From NCBI RefSeq assembly GCF_025685545.1, contig NZ_JAGSYC010000019.1, forward strand, positions 1-64,000: a stretch of 64,000 bases of DNA, in the 5' to 3' direction. Positions 35,559 through 44,533 of this stretch are shown one piece after another. The translations under genes were made by a program, and so were the position numbers. Numbering within the stretch: position 1 is the stretch's first letter; every line of letters starts with the position of its first letter. The notes under the pieces are model-generated. The model did no database searches and was not told the DNA's origin. It saw only the letters and a program-made list of their open reading frames with translations. This DNA comes from Granulicella paludicola (GTDB lineage Bacteria > Acidobacteriota > Terriglobia > Terriglobales > Acidobacteriaceae).

Positions 35559-37670
35559 ATGAGTGAGCAGCATACGAACGCTCTGGCCCAGGCGGCCTCG
35601 GCGTATCTGCGGTCGGCGAGCAAGCAGCCGGTGGCGTGGCATGAGTGGGGAGTTGAGGCCTTTGCCAAGGCTCGGCAGGAGAATAAGCCGGTGTTGCTGG
35701 ACATCGGGGCGGTGTGGTGCCACTGGTGTCATGTGATGGACCGCGAGAGCTATGAAAATGCCGAGATGGCGGCGCTGATCAACGAACGCTTTATCGCGGT
35801 GAAGGTCGACCGCGATGAGCGGCCGGATGTGGACTCGCGGTACCAGGCGGCGGTGGCGGCGATCAGTGGGCAGGGTGGATGGCCGCTGACGGCGTTTCTG
35901 ACGCCCGAGGGTAAGCCTTACTTTGGCGGTGGGTATTTCCCGTTGGAGGAGCGGTATGGGCGGCCGAGTTTTCAGCGGGTGCTGCTGACGATGTCGGATG
36001 CGTTTGCACATCAGCGGGCGGATGTGGAGGAGACGGCAGGCGGCGTGCTGGAGGCGATTGAGCAGAACGAGACGTTCTCGGGACGAGCGGGGGAGCCAGG
36101 GGCAGAGCTGCTGAATAAGATCGTTGAGTCGGCGCTGTCGCAGTTCGACGCCAAGAATGGCGGGTTTGGGGCCGAGCCGAAGTTTCCGAATGCGGGAGCG
36201 ATTGATCTGTTGATCGATGCAGCGGGTCGCAGTGGTGATCAGGCGGCGAGGGCCAGGCAGGTGGCGGCCTATACGCTGATGAAGATGGCGGCGGGTGGGA
36301 TTTTCGATCAACTGGCGGGCGGATTTCATCGGTATTCGGTCGATGAGCGTTGGGTGGTGCCGCACTTCGAGAAGATGGCGTACGACAACAGTGAACTGCT
36401 GGAGACGTACGCGCATGCGTACCAGAGCTTTGCGCAGCCAGAGTTTGCGGCGACGGCGCGGGAGGTGCTGCGCTGGATGGATGAGTGGCTGAGCGATCGC
36501 GAGCGAGGTGGGTTCTATGCGTCGCAGGATGCGGATGATTCGTTGGAGGATGATGGCGACTACTTTACGTGGACTCGGAACGAAGCTGCTGCGTTGCTGC
36601 TGCCCGATGAACTCGGAGTCGCTGCGGCCTTCTACAATCTGAGGCCAGTGGGGGACATGCATCACAATCCGCAGAAGAACGTGCTGCACCGGGTGGTGAC
36701 GGTGGAGCAGATTTCAGCGGCGAGCAAGGTGGATGTGAAGACAATTTCGGCGTTGCTGAGCTCGTCGCAGAAGAAGATGTATGCGGCGCGGTTGAAGCGG
36801 CGGACTCCGTATGTAGACGAGACGATGTACACCGGCTGGAACGGCATGTGCATCAGTGGGTATCTGGCGGCGGGGCGGGCGTTGAATCGACCGGATGCGG
36901 TGGCGTTCGCGCTGAAGTCGCTCGACCGGGTGTTGGCGGCTGCGTGGGATGAGTCGGTGGGGCTGGCGCATGTGGTGGCGTATGGTGACGGCGCTGAGGG
37001 CAAGCGGGTGACGGGCGTGCTGGAGGACTATACGTTCCTGGCGACGGCGGCGCTCGATGCCTGGGAGGTGACGGGTGAGCTGCGTTACTTTACGGTGGCC
37101 CAGCAGATAGCCGAGGTGATGCTGGACCGGTTCTGCGATGAAGAGGCGAACGGGACAACGAGCGCCGGGTTCTTCGATACCGAGAAGGGTGCTGAGGAGA
37201 TTGGTGCGCTGGTGACGAAGCGGAAGCCACTGCAGGATTCGCCTTCGCCCGCGGGCAATGGGCTTGCCGCGATGGTGTTGCTGCGGCTCCATGCACTGAC
37301 GGGTGTCACTCGTTATCAGCGGCGTGCGGAGGAGACGCTGGAGACGTTTGCCGGAGTCGTCGAGCACTTCGGGCTGTATGTGGCGAGCTATGCGGCGGCG
37401 CTGCGGTACTCGATTGAGGGCCCGGTACAGGTGTGCGTGATTGGCGACGACGCTGCGGCGGATGAGCTGATGGTTGCAGGGCTGCTGCGGTACGCGGTGA
37501 ATAAGAGTGTGGTGCGGCTGCGTTGGGAGCAGCTGGGGGCGTTGCCTCCTGCGCTGGCGGAGACGCTACCGCATCTGGCAGCGGGGGCTAGTGTTGCGGT
37601 GGTGTGCAAAAGGAGTCGTTGCTTGCCGCCGATGACTAGCGCTGAGTCGCTGATCGCAGCGTTGGCGTAA
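35559..37670 (+). CDS. YyaL/DUF255-family protein (thioredoxin-like domain plus alpha/alpha barrel)
   Basis: 703 residues. The N-terminal thioredoxin-like domain has VWCHWCHVM (C54, C57) and VDRDERPDVDSRY, both diagnostic of the family (SSP411/SPATA20 in animals). GQGGWPLTAFLTPEGKPYFGGGYF follows. The rest is an alpha/alpha-barrel resembling N-acylglucosamine epimerases, with RWVVPHFEKMAYDN and FYASQDADD. The molecular function of the family is not settled. ATG 35559 begins the family-specific sequence and GGAG lies about 11 bases upstream. There is no signal peptide. It sits alone between TolC and MscS genes. Confidence 0.9.
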   Translation: MSEQHTNALAQAASAYLRSASKQPVAWHEWGVEAFAKARQENKPVLLDIGAVWCHWCHVMDRESYENAEMAALINERFIAVKVDRDERPDVDSRYQAAVAAISGQGGWPLTAFLTPEGKPYFGGGYFPLEERYGRPSFQRVLLTMSDAFAHQRADVEETAGGVLEAIEQNETFSGRAGEPGAELLNKIVESALSQFDAKNGGFGAEPKFPNAGAIDLLIDAAGRSGDQAARARQVAAYTLMKMAAGGIFDQLAGGFHRYSVDERWVVPHFEKMAYDNSELLETYAHAYQSFAQPEFAATAREVLRWMDEWLSDRERGGFYASQDADDSLEDDGDYFTWTRNEAAALLLPDELGVAAAFYNLRPVGDMHHNPQKNVLHRVVTVEQISAASKVDVKTISALLSSSQKKMYAARLKRRTPYVDETMYTGWNGMCISGYLAAGRALNRPDAVAFALKSLDRVLAAAWDESVGLAHVVAYGDGAEGKRVTGVLEDYTFLATAALDAWEVTGELRYFTVAQQIAEVMLDRFCDEEANGTTSAGFFDTEKGAEEIGALVTKRKPLQDSPSPAGNGLAAMVLLRLHALTGVTRYQRRAEETLETFAGVVEHFGLYVASYAAALRYSIEGPVQVCVIGDDAAADELMVAGLLRYAVNKSVVRLRWEQLGALPPALAETLPHLAAGASVAVVCKRSRCLPPMTSAESLIAALA

Positions 37671-37747
37671 GGGCCAATCAGGCTTCCTGGACCCCGCTCA
37701 TCCGCGATAAAACTGCGTATGAACGGTGCACTCGGCATTGTGCGAAA

Positions 37748-37773
37748 CCAATGTCCGAAAGTTTGGACATTGG
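37748..37773. terminator. Possible terminator between YyaL-family and MscS genes
   Basis: A perfect 9-bp stem (CCAATGTCC with GGACATTGG) and an 8-base loop in the 121-base gap between convergent genes. No good T-run follows on either strand, so it may only be a mRNA-end hairpin. Confidence 0.5.
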
Positions 37774-37791
37774 GCACCCGGAGTTGTGGGA

Positions 37792-38736
37792 TCAGACGGC
37801 TGGGGGCGTTGCGACCGGTAGCGGCATGGCGATGGTGGTGTTTGAGGCGCCGAGGGCGATCTTTTCTTTGGCAAAGGCTGTGAGCACTCTCTGACGCAGA
37901 GCTCGCATGACGCCGTCCCGCTGATTCACGCGAACGCGGACGTTGATGGGGTAGACAGCTTCGAAGCCCTTGATGGCGTCGACACCGAGAATGTCGGGGT
38001 TGGAGATGACGATGTCCTTGAAGGCCTCGTCGGTGCGGACTTCGTTGGCGATCTTTGTGAGCAGAGCGATGACGCGGGTTGGTTCTTCGCGGGCGTCTAC
38101 CGAGACGTTGAGGGTGCCGACGGCGAAGTCGCGGGAGAGGTTCTGGACGGTGGTGATCTGGCTGTTGGGAACGATATAGACCGTACCGTCGCCGCCGCGC
38201 AGCTTGGTGACGCGCAGGGAGAGGTCTTCGACTGTACCGGTGAGGCTGGCGATGGTGATGGTGTCGCCGACGGCGTACTGATCTTCGACGAGGATGAAGA
38301 TGCCGGTGAGCATGTCTTTGAAGATGGACTGTGCGCCGAAGGAGATGCCGAGACCGATGACTCCGGCCGAGGCGATGAAGGGCCCGAGGGAGACGCCGAT
38401 CGCGGCGAGAACCTGGGTAAGAACGTAGAAGCCAATAATGCCGTAGGCGGTGGCCCGGAGGATGGCGGCCATGGTGCGCAGCTGAGAGGAACGGGTGGAG
38501 TTGCCGACGAGGTGGTCGGCGCGCAACTTCATACGACGGACAAAGAAAAGGACGATCTGCTGCGCGAGGAAAGCGAGAAGAAACGCGAAAAGAAGCTGTG
38601 GGATGCCGTGCTGGACGAAGTTTTCGAGGTCGTTGCTCCAGCCTTCGAGGACGTGGCGGAAGATGTGCTCGTCGTGGGGGATGGAGGCAGAGAGCTGGCC
38701 CGGGGCTCCGGCGAAGAAGGTCGTGAGAGTCATCAT
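37792..38736 (-). CDS. MscS-family mechanosensitive ion channel
   Basis: 314 residues, typical of small MscS. Three hydrophobic helices occupy about 47-68, 86-110 and 115-145. The pore-lining helix has GVIGLGISFGAQSIFKDMLTGIF, then the beta-domain starts with VEDQYAVGDTI and GTVEDLSLRVTKLRG, with VPNSQI as the family signature. The C-terminal domain has alternating beta/alpha pattern. Channels of this family release solutes on osmotic downshift. ATGATG tandem start. There is no adjacent regulator. Confidence 0.92.
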   Translation of the reverse strand: MMTLTTFFAGAPGQLSASIPHDEHIFRHVLEGWSNDLENFVQHGIPQLLFAFLLAFLAQQIVLFFVRRMKLRADHLVGNSTRSSQLRTMAAILRATAYGIIGFYVLTQVLAAIGVSLGPFIASAGVIGLGISFGAQSIFKDMLTGIFILVEDQYAVGDTITIASLTGTVEDLSLRVTKLRGGDGTVYIVPNSQITTVQNLSRDFAVGTLNVSVDAREEPTRVIALLTKIANEVRTDEAFKDIVISNPDILGVDAIKGFEAVYPINVRVRVNQRDGVMRALRQRVLTAFAKEKIALGASNTTIAMPLPVATPPAV

Positions 38737-38827
38737 CGAATCATCCTGCGAAAGATTTCGCGCACTGGCGCTGAATCGATTAGATGCAGGTAGGGATGAA
38801 ACTGCAAACGCGGATTGATCGGTGTGC

Positions 38828-40501
38828 TCAGGGCGTGGTTTGCAGGGCGAGTGCGGCCGGGAGGTTGAGTTGGGGTTCGGCGAGGTCTCCGGTGCGGCTG
38901 GCGGAGGTTTGTAGCGCGGAGATGATTTGGGAGGGTGTCCATGTGGGATGGAAGGCTTTCAGGATCGCGGCGGCTCCGGCGACGAGCGGCGTGGCGGCGC
39001 TGGTGCCGATCGCCTGAACGTAGGGAACATGGCCGAGATTGAAGCACCCGAGGCTTTGGCCTGGTGTGCCTGGTGGACCGTTGGCGGTGTTGGGCAGGCC
39101 GTTGGAGCAGGCTCCGCGGACGAAGCCGGTGACACCGTAGGGCGAGTTGCCGGGCAGGCTGCCGCCGGGTGCGGCGATGGCGTTCAGGCTGGAGCCATGA
39201 TTGCTGTAGTAAGCGCGAGTGACGGGGCCGGGCGCGCAGGCTGCGCCGGGGGAGAGGTTTTCTGCACAGGCGGAGTTGGTGGAGGCGACGACGGCGAGGA
39301 CGTTGCGGGCCTGGGCGGGAAGATCGACGTAGCTGCCGGTGGAGAGATCGAGGCCGTCGTTGCCGGCGGCGGCGACGATGGTGAGTCCGGCCTGCGCGGC
39401 GGCGTAGGTGACAGCGTTCATCTGGGCGACCCAGCCTGCGCCGTCGCCAGTGGAGGTGTCGACGAGGGTGCCGAGGGAGAGGTTGAGGATGTCGGCGTGG
39501 TTGGCCATGGCGTCTTGAATGCCTTGCAGGACCCAGCTGAGAAGACCTGTGGCGGTGCCCGCTTCGCACTGAGCAGCGAGCGTGGAGCCTTCGCCGGGGA
39601 GGCGTTCGACGACTTTGATGTTGAGCAATGAGGCTTGCGGAGCGATGCCGACGATGAGACCGGTGCCACGCCCCTGCGCGGCGGCAGCCAAGGAGGCGGT
39701 GAAGGTGCCGTGGCCGCTCTGGTCGATGGGCGAGCCGTCGTCGCAGGGGCTGGGCAGGGTGGACTGCTGGACTTCGGAGAGGTTGAAGTCGAGGTTGGGG
39801 GCGATGTCGGGATGGGTGGGATCGACGCCGCTGTCAAGGACAGCGATGCGGACGCCTTTACCCTGACTGGCGGCCCAGGGACCGGCGGCGGGACTGCCTG
39901 CGAGCGAGGCTCCGTAACCTCCTGCAAGGACGGTGGCCCAGCCCTGTGGGGAGGCGTAGAAGGCGTCGGACTCGGGGGCGAGGATGGGGCGGGCGACGCT
40001 GACGGGAGGGACGGGAAGCGGCGGCAGAGGGGAGGATGGGGTGAAGACGGCGGCCTGCTGCAGTCGACTGACGGTGACGTAACGGTCGTGGAGGACGGCA
40101 GTGATTTCGGGCTGAGCGAGCAGTGCGCTGATGGTGGCGGTGGGGTCGCCGGTGGTCTGGAGAGTGCTGAGGCCGAGGGTCTGCAGATGGCTGAGGGCGT
40201 GGGCTCCGGCGCGGGTGGCGAGGGCGGAGGCATTCGGGGGGACGATGCCGCCTCGATAGAAGATGACGAGGCGATTGGGGACGATGGTTTCGCGGGAGGG
40301 TGTTGGAGTGTGGCTGGAGTCGGGGGCTGGGAGGATGAGGCTAAAGGAGGGTAGAGCAGAAATGGTGGTGGAGAAGAGGGTGAAGGTTTGGGTGTCGGAG
40401 TCGGCGTAGATGTCCCCGGGGTCGGGTTTTGCGGCTGCAGGCGTCTGTGGGGCGACCGTGGCGGCGTAAAAGAGGAGGCAGAAGAAACGAAATGGGCGCA
40501 T
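38828..40501 (-). CDS. Secreted S8 (subtilisin-like) serine peptidase
   Basis: 557 residues. A short signal peptide (RFFCLLFYAATVA) is followed by a proregion of about 170 residues and the subtilase domain. The catalytic triad is D223 (AVLDSGVD), H264 (QSGHGTFTAS) and S501 (GTSAATPLVAGA), with oxyanion N381 (AAAGNDG). Eight or so cysteines in the mature part suggest disulfides and an extracytoplasmic location. It is monocistronic, and the gap to the next plus-strand gene (40502-40681) should hold its promoter. No protease inhibitor or secretion gene is adjacent. Confidence 0.93.
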   Translation of the reverse strand: MRPFRFFCLLFYAATVAPQTPAAAKPDPGDIYADSDTQTFTLFSTTISALPSFSLILPAPDSSHTPTPSRETIVPNRLVIFYRGGIVPPNASALATRAGAHALSHLQTLGLSTLQTTGDPTATISALLAQPEITAVLHDRYVTVSRLQQAAVFTPSSPLPPLPVPPVSVARPILAPESDAFYASPQGWATVLAGGYGASLAGSPAAGPWAASQGKGVRIAVLDSGVDPTHPDIAPNLDFNLSEVQQSTLPSPCDDGSPIDQSGHGTFTASLAAAAQGRGTGLIVGIAPQASLLNIKVVERLPGEGSTLAAQCEAGTATGLLSWVLQGIQDAMANHADILNLSLGTLVDTSTGDGAGWVAQMNAVTYAAAQAGLTIVAAAGNDGLDLSTGSYVDLPAQARNVLAVVASTNSACAENLSPGAACAPGPVTRAYYSNHGSSLNAIAAPGGSLPGNSPYGVTGFVRGACSNGLPNTANGPPGTPGQSLGCFNLGHVPYVQAIGTSAATPLVAGAAAILKAFHPTWTPSQIISALQTSASRTGDLAEPQLNLPAALALQTTP

Positions 40502-40649
40502 GGGCGGGCCTCGGTGGAGCGTTCTCCGGGGCTATCGGCTGGCAGCCGGGGCGGGTGGGTCGGTGTACGGAGTTGGGACAGCCCTGCAGCGGGCGGAAGG
40601 TAAGTGGCAGGTCGTTTTGCACCGGGGGAGACGCGTAAAATACCGGAGG

Positions 40650-40665
40650 TACCGTTAGAACGGTA
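40650..40665. promoter_or_regulatory. 16-base inverted repeat in the leader of the E1 dehydrogenase gene
   Basis: TACCGTT pairs with AACGGTA around AG. It lies 17 bases upstream of the TTG start and just before the AGGAGGG ribosome site, so it could be an operator or a weak leader hairpin. The role is inferred. Confidence 0.4.
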
Positions 40666-40681
40666 GAAGGAGGGCCAGCTT

Positions 40682-42874
40682 TTGGCGCAGAAGGGTTTGT
40701 CGCAAACGAAGGTGGCCGAGAGCTCCGATGTGGCTCTAGCGGGAGGGCTTACCAGGGCCCAGCTGATTGAGTTCTATCGGCTGATGTACCTGTCGCGGCG
40801 GACGGATGACCGCGAGATCCTGCTGAAGCGTCAGCAGAAGATCTTCTTCCAGATCTCGTGCGCTGGCCATGAGGCTCTGCTGGTGGCTGCCGGGATGGCG
40901 ATGAAGCCCAGCTACGACTGGTTCTTTCCGTACTACCGAGATCGCGCGATCTGCCTGGCGCTGGGCAGCACGGTGGAGGCGCAGCTGCTTGAAGCTGTTG
41001 GCGCAGCGGATGGTCCTGCGAGCGGTGGACGGCAGATGCCTTCTCACTGGACGGACAGGAAGATCAATATCGTCTCGCCTTCGTCGGCGACGGCGACGCA
41101 GTGCCTGCACGCGGTGGGGTGCGCGGAGGCTGGACGATACTACTCGAACCACAAGAATGCCGCGAAGAAGGCGAGCGGCAACCCGGCGGATTATCGCGAG
41201 TACAAGGATGTGACGTTCCATGGCGATGAGGTCACATATGTGTCCATCGGCGAGGGTTCGACGAGCCAGGGTGAGTTCTGGGAGAGCTTGAATACGGCCT
41301 CAAATCTGAAGCTGCCCGTGGTGTATGTGGTTGAGGACAATGGCTACGCGATCTCGACGCCGGTGGAGGCGAATACTCCCGGCGGCAATATCTCGAAGCT
41401 GGTGGCAAACTTCCCGAACTTTCACTTTGCCGAGGTAGACGGGACCGATCCGATTGCCAGTTATGAGGCGATGGTGAAGGCGGTGGCGTACTGCCGTGCG
41501 GGCAAGGGACCGGCGCTGGTGCATGGGCATGTGGTGCGGCCGTATTCGCACTCGCTCTCGGATGACGAGACGCATTACCGGAGTGCCGAAGAGATTGAGA
41601 TCGACGCGCTGAAGGACCCTGTCTGGAAGATGCAGATGTGGCTGCAGCGTGAGGGGATCCTGGACGAGCAGGGGATCAAGGACCTGGAGCGCAAGGTCGA
41701 TGAAGAGATCCAGCGGGCGACCGATCGCGCGTTGGCGGCGGTATTGCCGCAGCCGGATTCGATTTTGAAGCATGTGTATTCGGAGGATTTGAAGCCGACC
41801 TCGGAGCTGTTCGACGTGAAGCCGCAGGCGACGGCGGACAAGAGCGAGCATACGATGCTCGACCTGATTAACGTGTGCCTGCACGACGAGATGCGCCGGG
41901 ATGAGCGGATTGTGATCTTCGGCGAGGATGTTGCGGACGCGACGCGCGACAAGGATTTGCGTGCGGGCAAGCTGAAGGGCAAGGGCGGCGTCTTCAAGGT
42001 GACGCACGGGTTGCAGAAGGAGTTCGGCAACGACCGGGTATTCAACTCACCGCTGGCGGAGGCGAACATTGTGGGCCGGGCGATCGGCATGGCGGTTCGC
42101 GGGATGAAGCCGGTGGTCGAGATCCAGTTCTTCGACTACATCTGGCCGGCGGTCCATCAGATGCGGAACGAGATGGCGCTGATGCGGTGGCGGTCGAATG
42201 GGACGTTCAGCTGCCCGATGGTGATTCGCGTGCCGATGGGTGGGTATCTGACGGGTGGATCGATCTATCACTCTCAGTCGGGTGAGAGCATCTTCACGCA
42301 CACGCCGGGCGTGCGGATCGTGATGCCGTCGAACGCGCTCGATGCGATTGGCCTGCTGCGGACGGCGATACGCTGCGACGATCCGGTGATCTTCCTGGAG
42401 CACAAGAATCTGTACCGCTCGGTGTTTGGGCGCAGCGAGTATCCAGGGCCCGAGTACACGATTCCGTTCGGCAAGGCGGCTACGGTGAAGGCGGGCAAGG
42501 ACCTGACGATCATCACTTATGGTGCTGTGGTGCCTCGCGCGCTGGAAGCTGCCCGGAAGATGGAGCGCGAAAAGGGTGTGGATGTCGAGGTGATCGACCT
42601 GCGCAGCCTGACGCCGTATGACTGGGAGGCTATTGCGACCAGCGTGAAGAAGACGAGCAAGGTTTTGGTGGCGCATGAGGACATGCTGAGCTGGGGCTAT
42701 GGCGCGGAGATCGCGGCGAGGATTGGCGATGAACTGTTCCATGATCTCGACGCTCCGGTGCGGCGTGTGGGGGCGATGGATACCTTCTGTGCGTATCAGC
42801 CGGTGCTGGAGGATGTGATCCTGCCGCAGGTAGAGCATCTGTTCAAGGCGATGAGCGATCTGGCGGCGTTTTGA
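40682..42874 (+). CDS. Fused E1 alpha-beta component of a thiamine-dependent 2-oxoacid dehydrogenase
   Basis: 730 residues. Residues 1 to about 360 are an alpha subunit with the TPP pocket [15 protein letters not shown] and [11 protein letters not shown]; the remainder is a beta subunit with [29 protein letters not shown] and [13 protein letters not shown]. Separate E1 alpha and beta chains are more usual; fused ones occur in acidobacteria and Bacteroidetes. It decarboxylates branched-chain 2-oxoacids (or pyruvate) and reductively acylates an E2 lipoyl domain. No E2 or E3 gene is adjacent. The TTG start has AGGAGGG 7 bases upstream. The transcript ends at the 42902-42927 hairpin. Confidence 0.92.
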   Translation: MAQKGLSQTKVAESSDVALAGGLTRAQLIEFYRLMYLSRRTDDREILLKRQQKIFFQISCAGHEALLVAAGMAMKPSYDWFFPYYRDRAICLALGSTVEAQLLEAVGAADGPASGGRQMPSHWTDRKINIVSPSSATATQCLHAVGCAEAGRYYSNHKNAAKKASGNPADYREYKDVTFHGDEVTYVSIGEGSTSQGEFWESLNTASNLKLPVVYVVEDNGYAISTPVEANTPGGNISKLVANFPNFHFAEVDGTDPIASYEAMVKAVAYCRAGKGPALVHGHVVRPYSHSLSDDETHYRSAEEIEIDALKDPVWKMQMWLQREGILDEQGIKDLERKVDEEIQRATDRALAAVLPQPDSILKHVYSEDLKPTSELFDVKPQATADKSEHTMLDLINVCLHDEMRRDERIVIFGEDVADATRDKDLRAGKLKGKGGVFKVTHGLQKEFGNDRVFNSPLAEANIVGRAIGMAVRGMKPVVEIQFFDYIWPAVHQMRNEMALMRWRSNGTFSCPMVIRVPMGGYLTGGSIYHSQSGESIFTHTPGVRIVMPSNALDAIGLLRTAIRCDDPVIFLEHKNLYRSVFGRSEYPGPEYTIPFGKAATVKAGKDLTIITYGAVVPRALEAARKMEREKGVDVEVIDLRSLTPYDWEAIATSVKKTSKVLVAHEDMLSWGYGAEIAARIGDELFHDLDAPVRRVGAMDTFCAYQPVLEDVILPQVEHLFKAMSDLAAF

Positions 42875-42901
42875 TCCAGCTTCCGATGCCGTTCTCGCAG
42901 A

Positions 42902-42927
42902 CAAGACCCGACTTCGGTCGGGTCTTG
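42902..42927 (+). terminator. Terminator after the E1 dehydrogenase, TTCG loop
   Basis: An 11-bp perfect stem capped by TTCG, followed by CTTTTG. The core, CCCGACTTCGGTCGGG, also appears in the terminator at 50043-50064, although flanking arms differ. Confidence 0.88.
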
Positions 42928-43007
42928 CTTTTGCGATACACTGGAGGTGTCCCCGACGACACCTTTCAGGCCCTTTACACGATAGATCTACCCTAGGGGA
43001 GAGCTGT

Positions 43008-43646
43008 ATGCACTGGCAGCGAAAAGTCGGAGTTGCGATGATGGCAGCAGGGGTGCTACTGCTGGCGGCGTTTGTGGTGCCGACGGTGTATGGGCGCGCG
43101 ATGTCGTCGCTGGCGGTGGCGGCGTTCCGGGCGCAGAGTTCGAATAACAGCCTGTGGGACAGTGCGCGCATTCGCGCTTATAAGAAGACGCTGGGTGTGG
43201 AGATGTCGCGGCCGGAGGCTGTGCTGCGGGTGCCGAAGGTCGGGATCGAGGTGCCGGTGTTTGAAGGGACCTCGGATCTGGTGCTGAACCGCGGCGTGGG
43301 GCATGTGAGTGGCACGGCCATGCCAGGTGAGAATGGGAACATGGCGATCTCAGGACATCGGGATGGGTTCTTTCGCGGGCTGAAGGACCTGCACATGGGC
43401 GACCGGGTGGAGGTGCAGCGCGATGCCGAGACCGGGCAGGTCGATACCTATGTGATCGACAAGATAAAGATTGTGCTTCCGCAGGATGTGTCTGTGCTGA
43501 AGCCGACGGAGAAGACCACGCTGACGCTGATTACCTGCTACCCGTTTTATTACGTGGGAGCAGCGCCGGAGAGGTACATCGTGCAGGCCAGCCTGCTCAA
43601 CGACACGCACGCTGCAGTGGATCGCGGCGGTTCCAGTTCAAGGTAA
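43008..43646 (+). CDS. Class D sortase
   Basis: 212 residues. An N-terminal membrane anchor (about 7-26) leads to a sortase beta-barrel. The catalytic set is complete: H117 in AISGHRDGFF, C177 in TLITCYPF, and R189 in GAAPERYI. The TLITCYPF/DGFFRGL wording matches class D sortases found in diderm bacteria. Sortases cleave an LPxT-like motif near the end of a target protein and link it to an amine. GGGGAG lies 10 bases upstream of the ATG. The next gene, 30 bases downstream, encodes a protein with a matching C-terminal sorting signal. Confidence 0.93.
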   Translation: MHWQRKVGVAMMAAGVLLLAAFVVPTVYGRAMSSLAVAAFRAQSSNNSLWDSARIRAYKKTLGVEMSRPEAVLRVPKVGIEVPVFEGTSDLVLNRGVGHVSGTAMPGENGNMAISGHRDGFFRGLKDLHMGDRVEVQRDAETGQVDTYVIDKIKIVLPQDVSVLKPTEKTTLTLITCYPFYYVGAAPERYIVQASLLNDTHAAVDRGGSSSR

Positions 43647-43676
43647 CTTTGCTTATTTTTATAGGAGAACACCGTT

Positions 43677-44372
43677 ATGCCGATTGCTTTCCGTCCTTTT
43701 GTTGCTGCTACCGTTCTCGCGTTTGCGGCTTGTTGTGCTTCGACCGGTTCTGCCCAGGTGAAGGCCAGCTCTGGCGCTACCTCGACGGTGGTGTATGTGA
43801 GCGGCAATGATCTTGTGCTGAAGTCTGCCGAGGGCAAGCTGCTGAACTACACCGTGGCTTCGGGCATGATGTTTTCCGCCGAAGGTAAGCAGGTGTCGCT
43901 GGCTGATTTGAAGCCGGGAATGAAGCTGACCAAGGAGGTCTCGACGGGCTTCGATCCGGAGATCATCTCGGGCGTGCAGGTGGTGAAGGGCAAGGTGTTT
44001 GCGGCGACCCCGCCGGATGTGGTGACGCTGTCGCTGGCGGACGGAATCAAGGAACTGACGGTGCCTGCGGGCACGAAGTTTATGGTGGACGGCAAGCCAG
44101 TGATGATCGACGCGCTGAAGCCGAACATGATGGTGGAGGCGACGGTGGTGACGACGATCGCTCCGGATGCGAAGCCTGAGGTTGCGAACGCTCCTGCACC
44201 CATAACGCCTGCCATGACCGGGCCGGTGCTTGTGGCGAAGACGATGGGCGACGGCGCGACGGCTCTGCCGGAGGCGGGAACGAATCTGCCGCTGTATGGC
44301 GTGCTTGGCTTTGTGTTGTTGGCGCTTGGCTTTGGGCTGGTGAAGGCTCGTAAGCCGGCAGCGAATGTCTAA
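43677..44372 (+). CDS. Candidate sortase substrate with LPEAG sorting signal and two repeated beta-domains
   Basis: 231 residues. A signal peptide ends near GSAQ. Two related units (about 36-90 and 103-160) share the pattern V-x-V-S-G/K ... SLADLKPGM or MIDALKPNM, and look like small beta-barrel (DUF5666-like) repeats. The C-terminus is a sorting signal: LPEAG at 197-201, NLPLYG, a hydrophobic helix (about 208-222) and the basic tail KARK. AGGAG precedes the ATG. It follows the sortase by 30 bases and a terminator comes next, so the two form a dedicated pair. The fourth residue is Ala, not the usual Thr. Function of the exposed domain is unknown. Confidence 0.82.
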   Translation: MPIAFRPFVAATVLAFAACCASTGSAQVKASSGATSTVVYVSGNDLVLKSAEGKLLNYTVASGMMFSAEGKQVSLADLKPGMKLTKEVSTGFDPEIISGVQVVKGKVFAATPPDVVTLSLADGIKELTVPAGTKFMVDGKPVMIDALKPNMMVEATVVTTIAPDAKPEVANAPAPITPAMTGPVLVAKTMGDGATALPEAGTNLPLYGVLGFVLLALGFGLVKARKPAANV

Positions 44373-44401
44373 GGGTTAGAGGTGGTGTTTTGATTTGAAG
44401 G

Positions 44402-44434
44402 AAAGACGGGCAGCCTAAGTGGCTGCCCGTCTTT
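44402..44434 (+). terminator. Terminator of the sortase/substrate operon
   Basis: A 14-bp perfect stem (44402-44415 with 44421-44434) and a TAAGT loop, 29 bases past the stop, followed by TACTTT. The right arm itself ends in TCTTT. Confidence 0.88.
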
Positions 44435-44533
44435 TACTTTGAGGGTTGAGCTGAAAGTATTTGTTGCGGGCGCAACTCGTTGGAGCGGTTGGGGTCTGCT
44501 CAAGGGATGGTGTTCTCGAGGAGCCGTGCGTCT

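Noticed and set aside
35535-36689. 384-codon antisense frame across the YyaL-family gene
   Set aside because: Arg/His-rich, no start signals, opposite a conserved protein.
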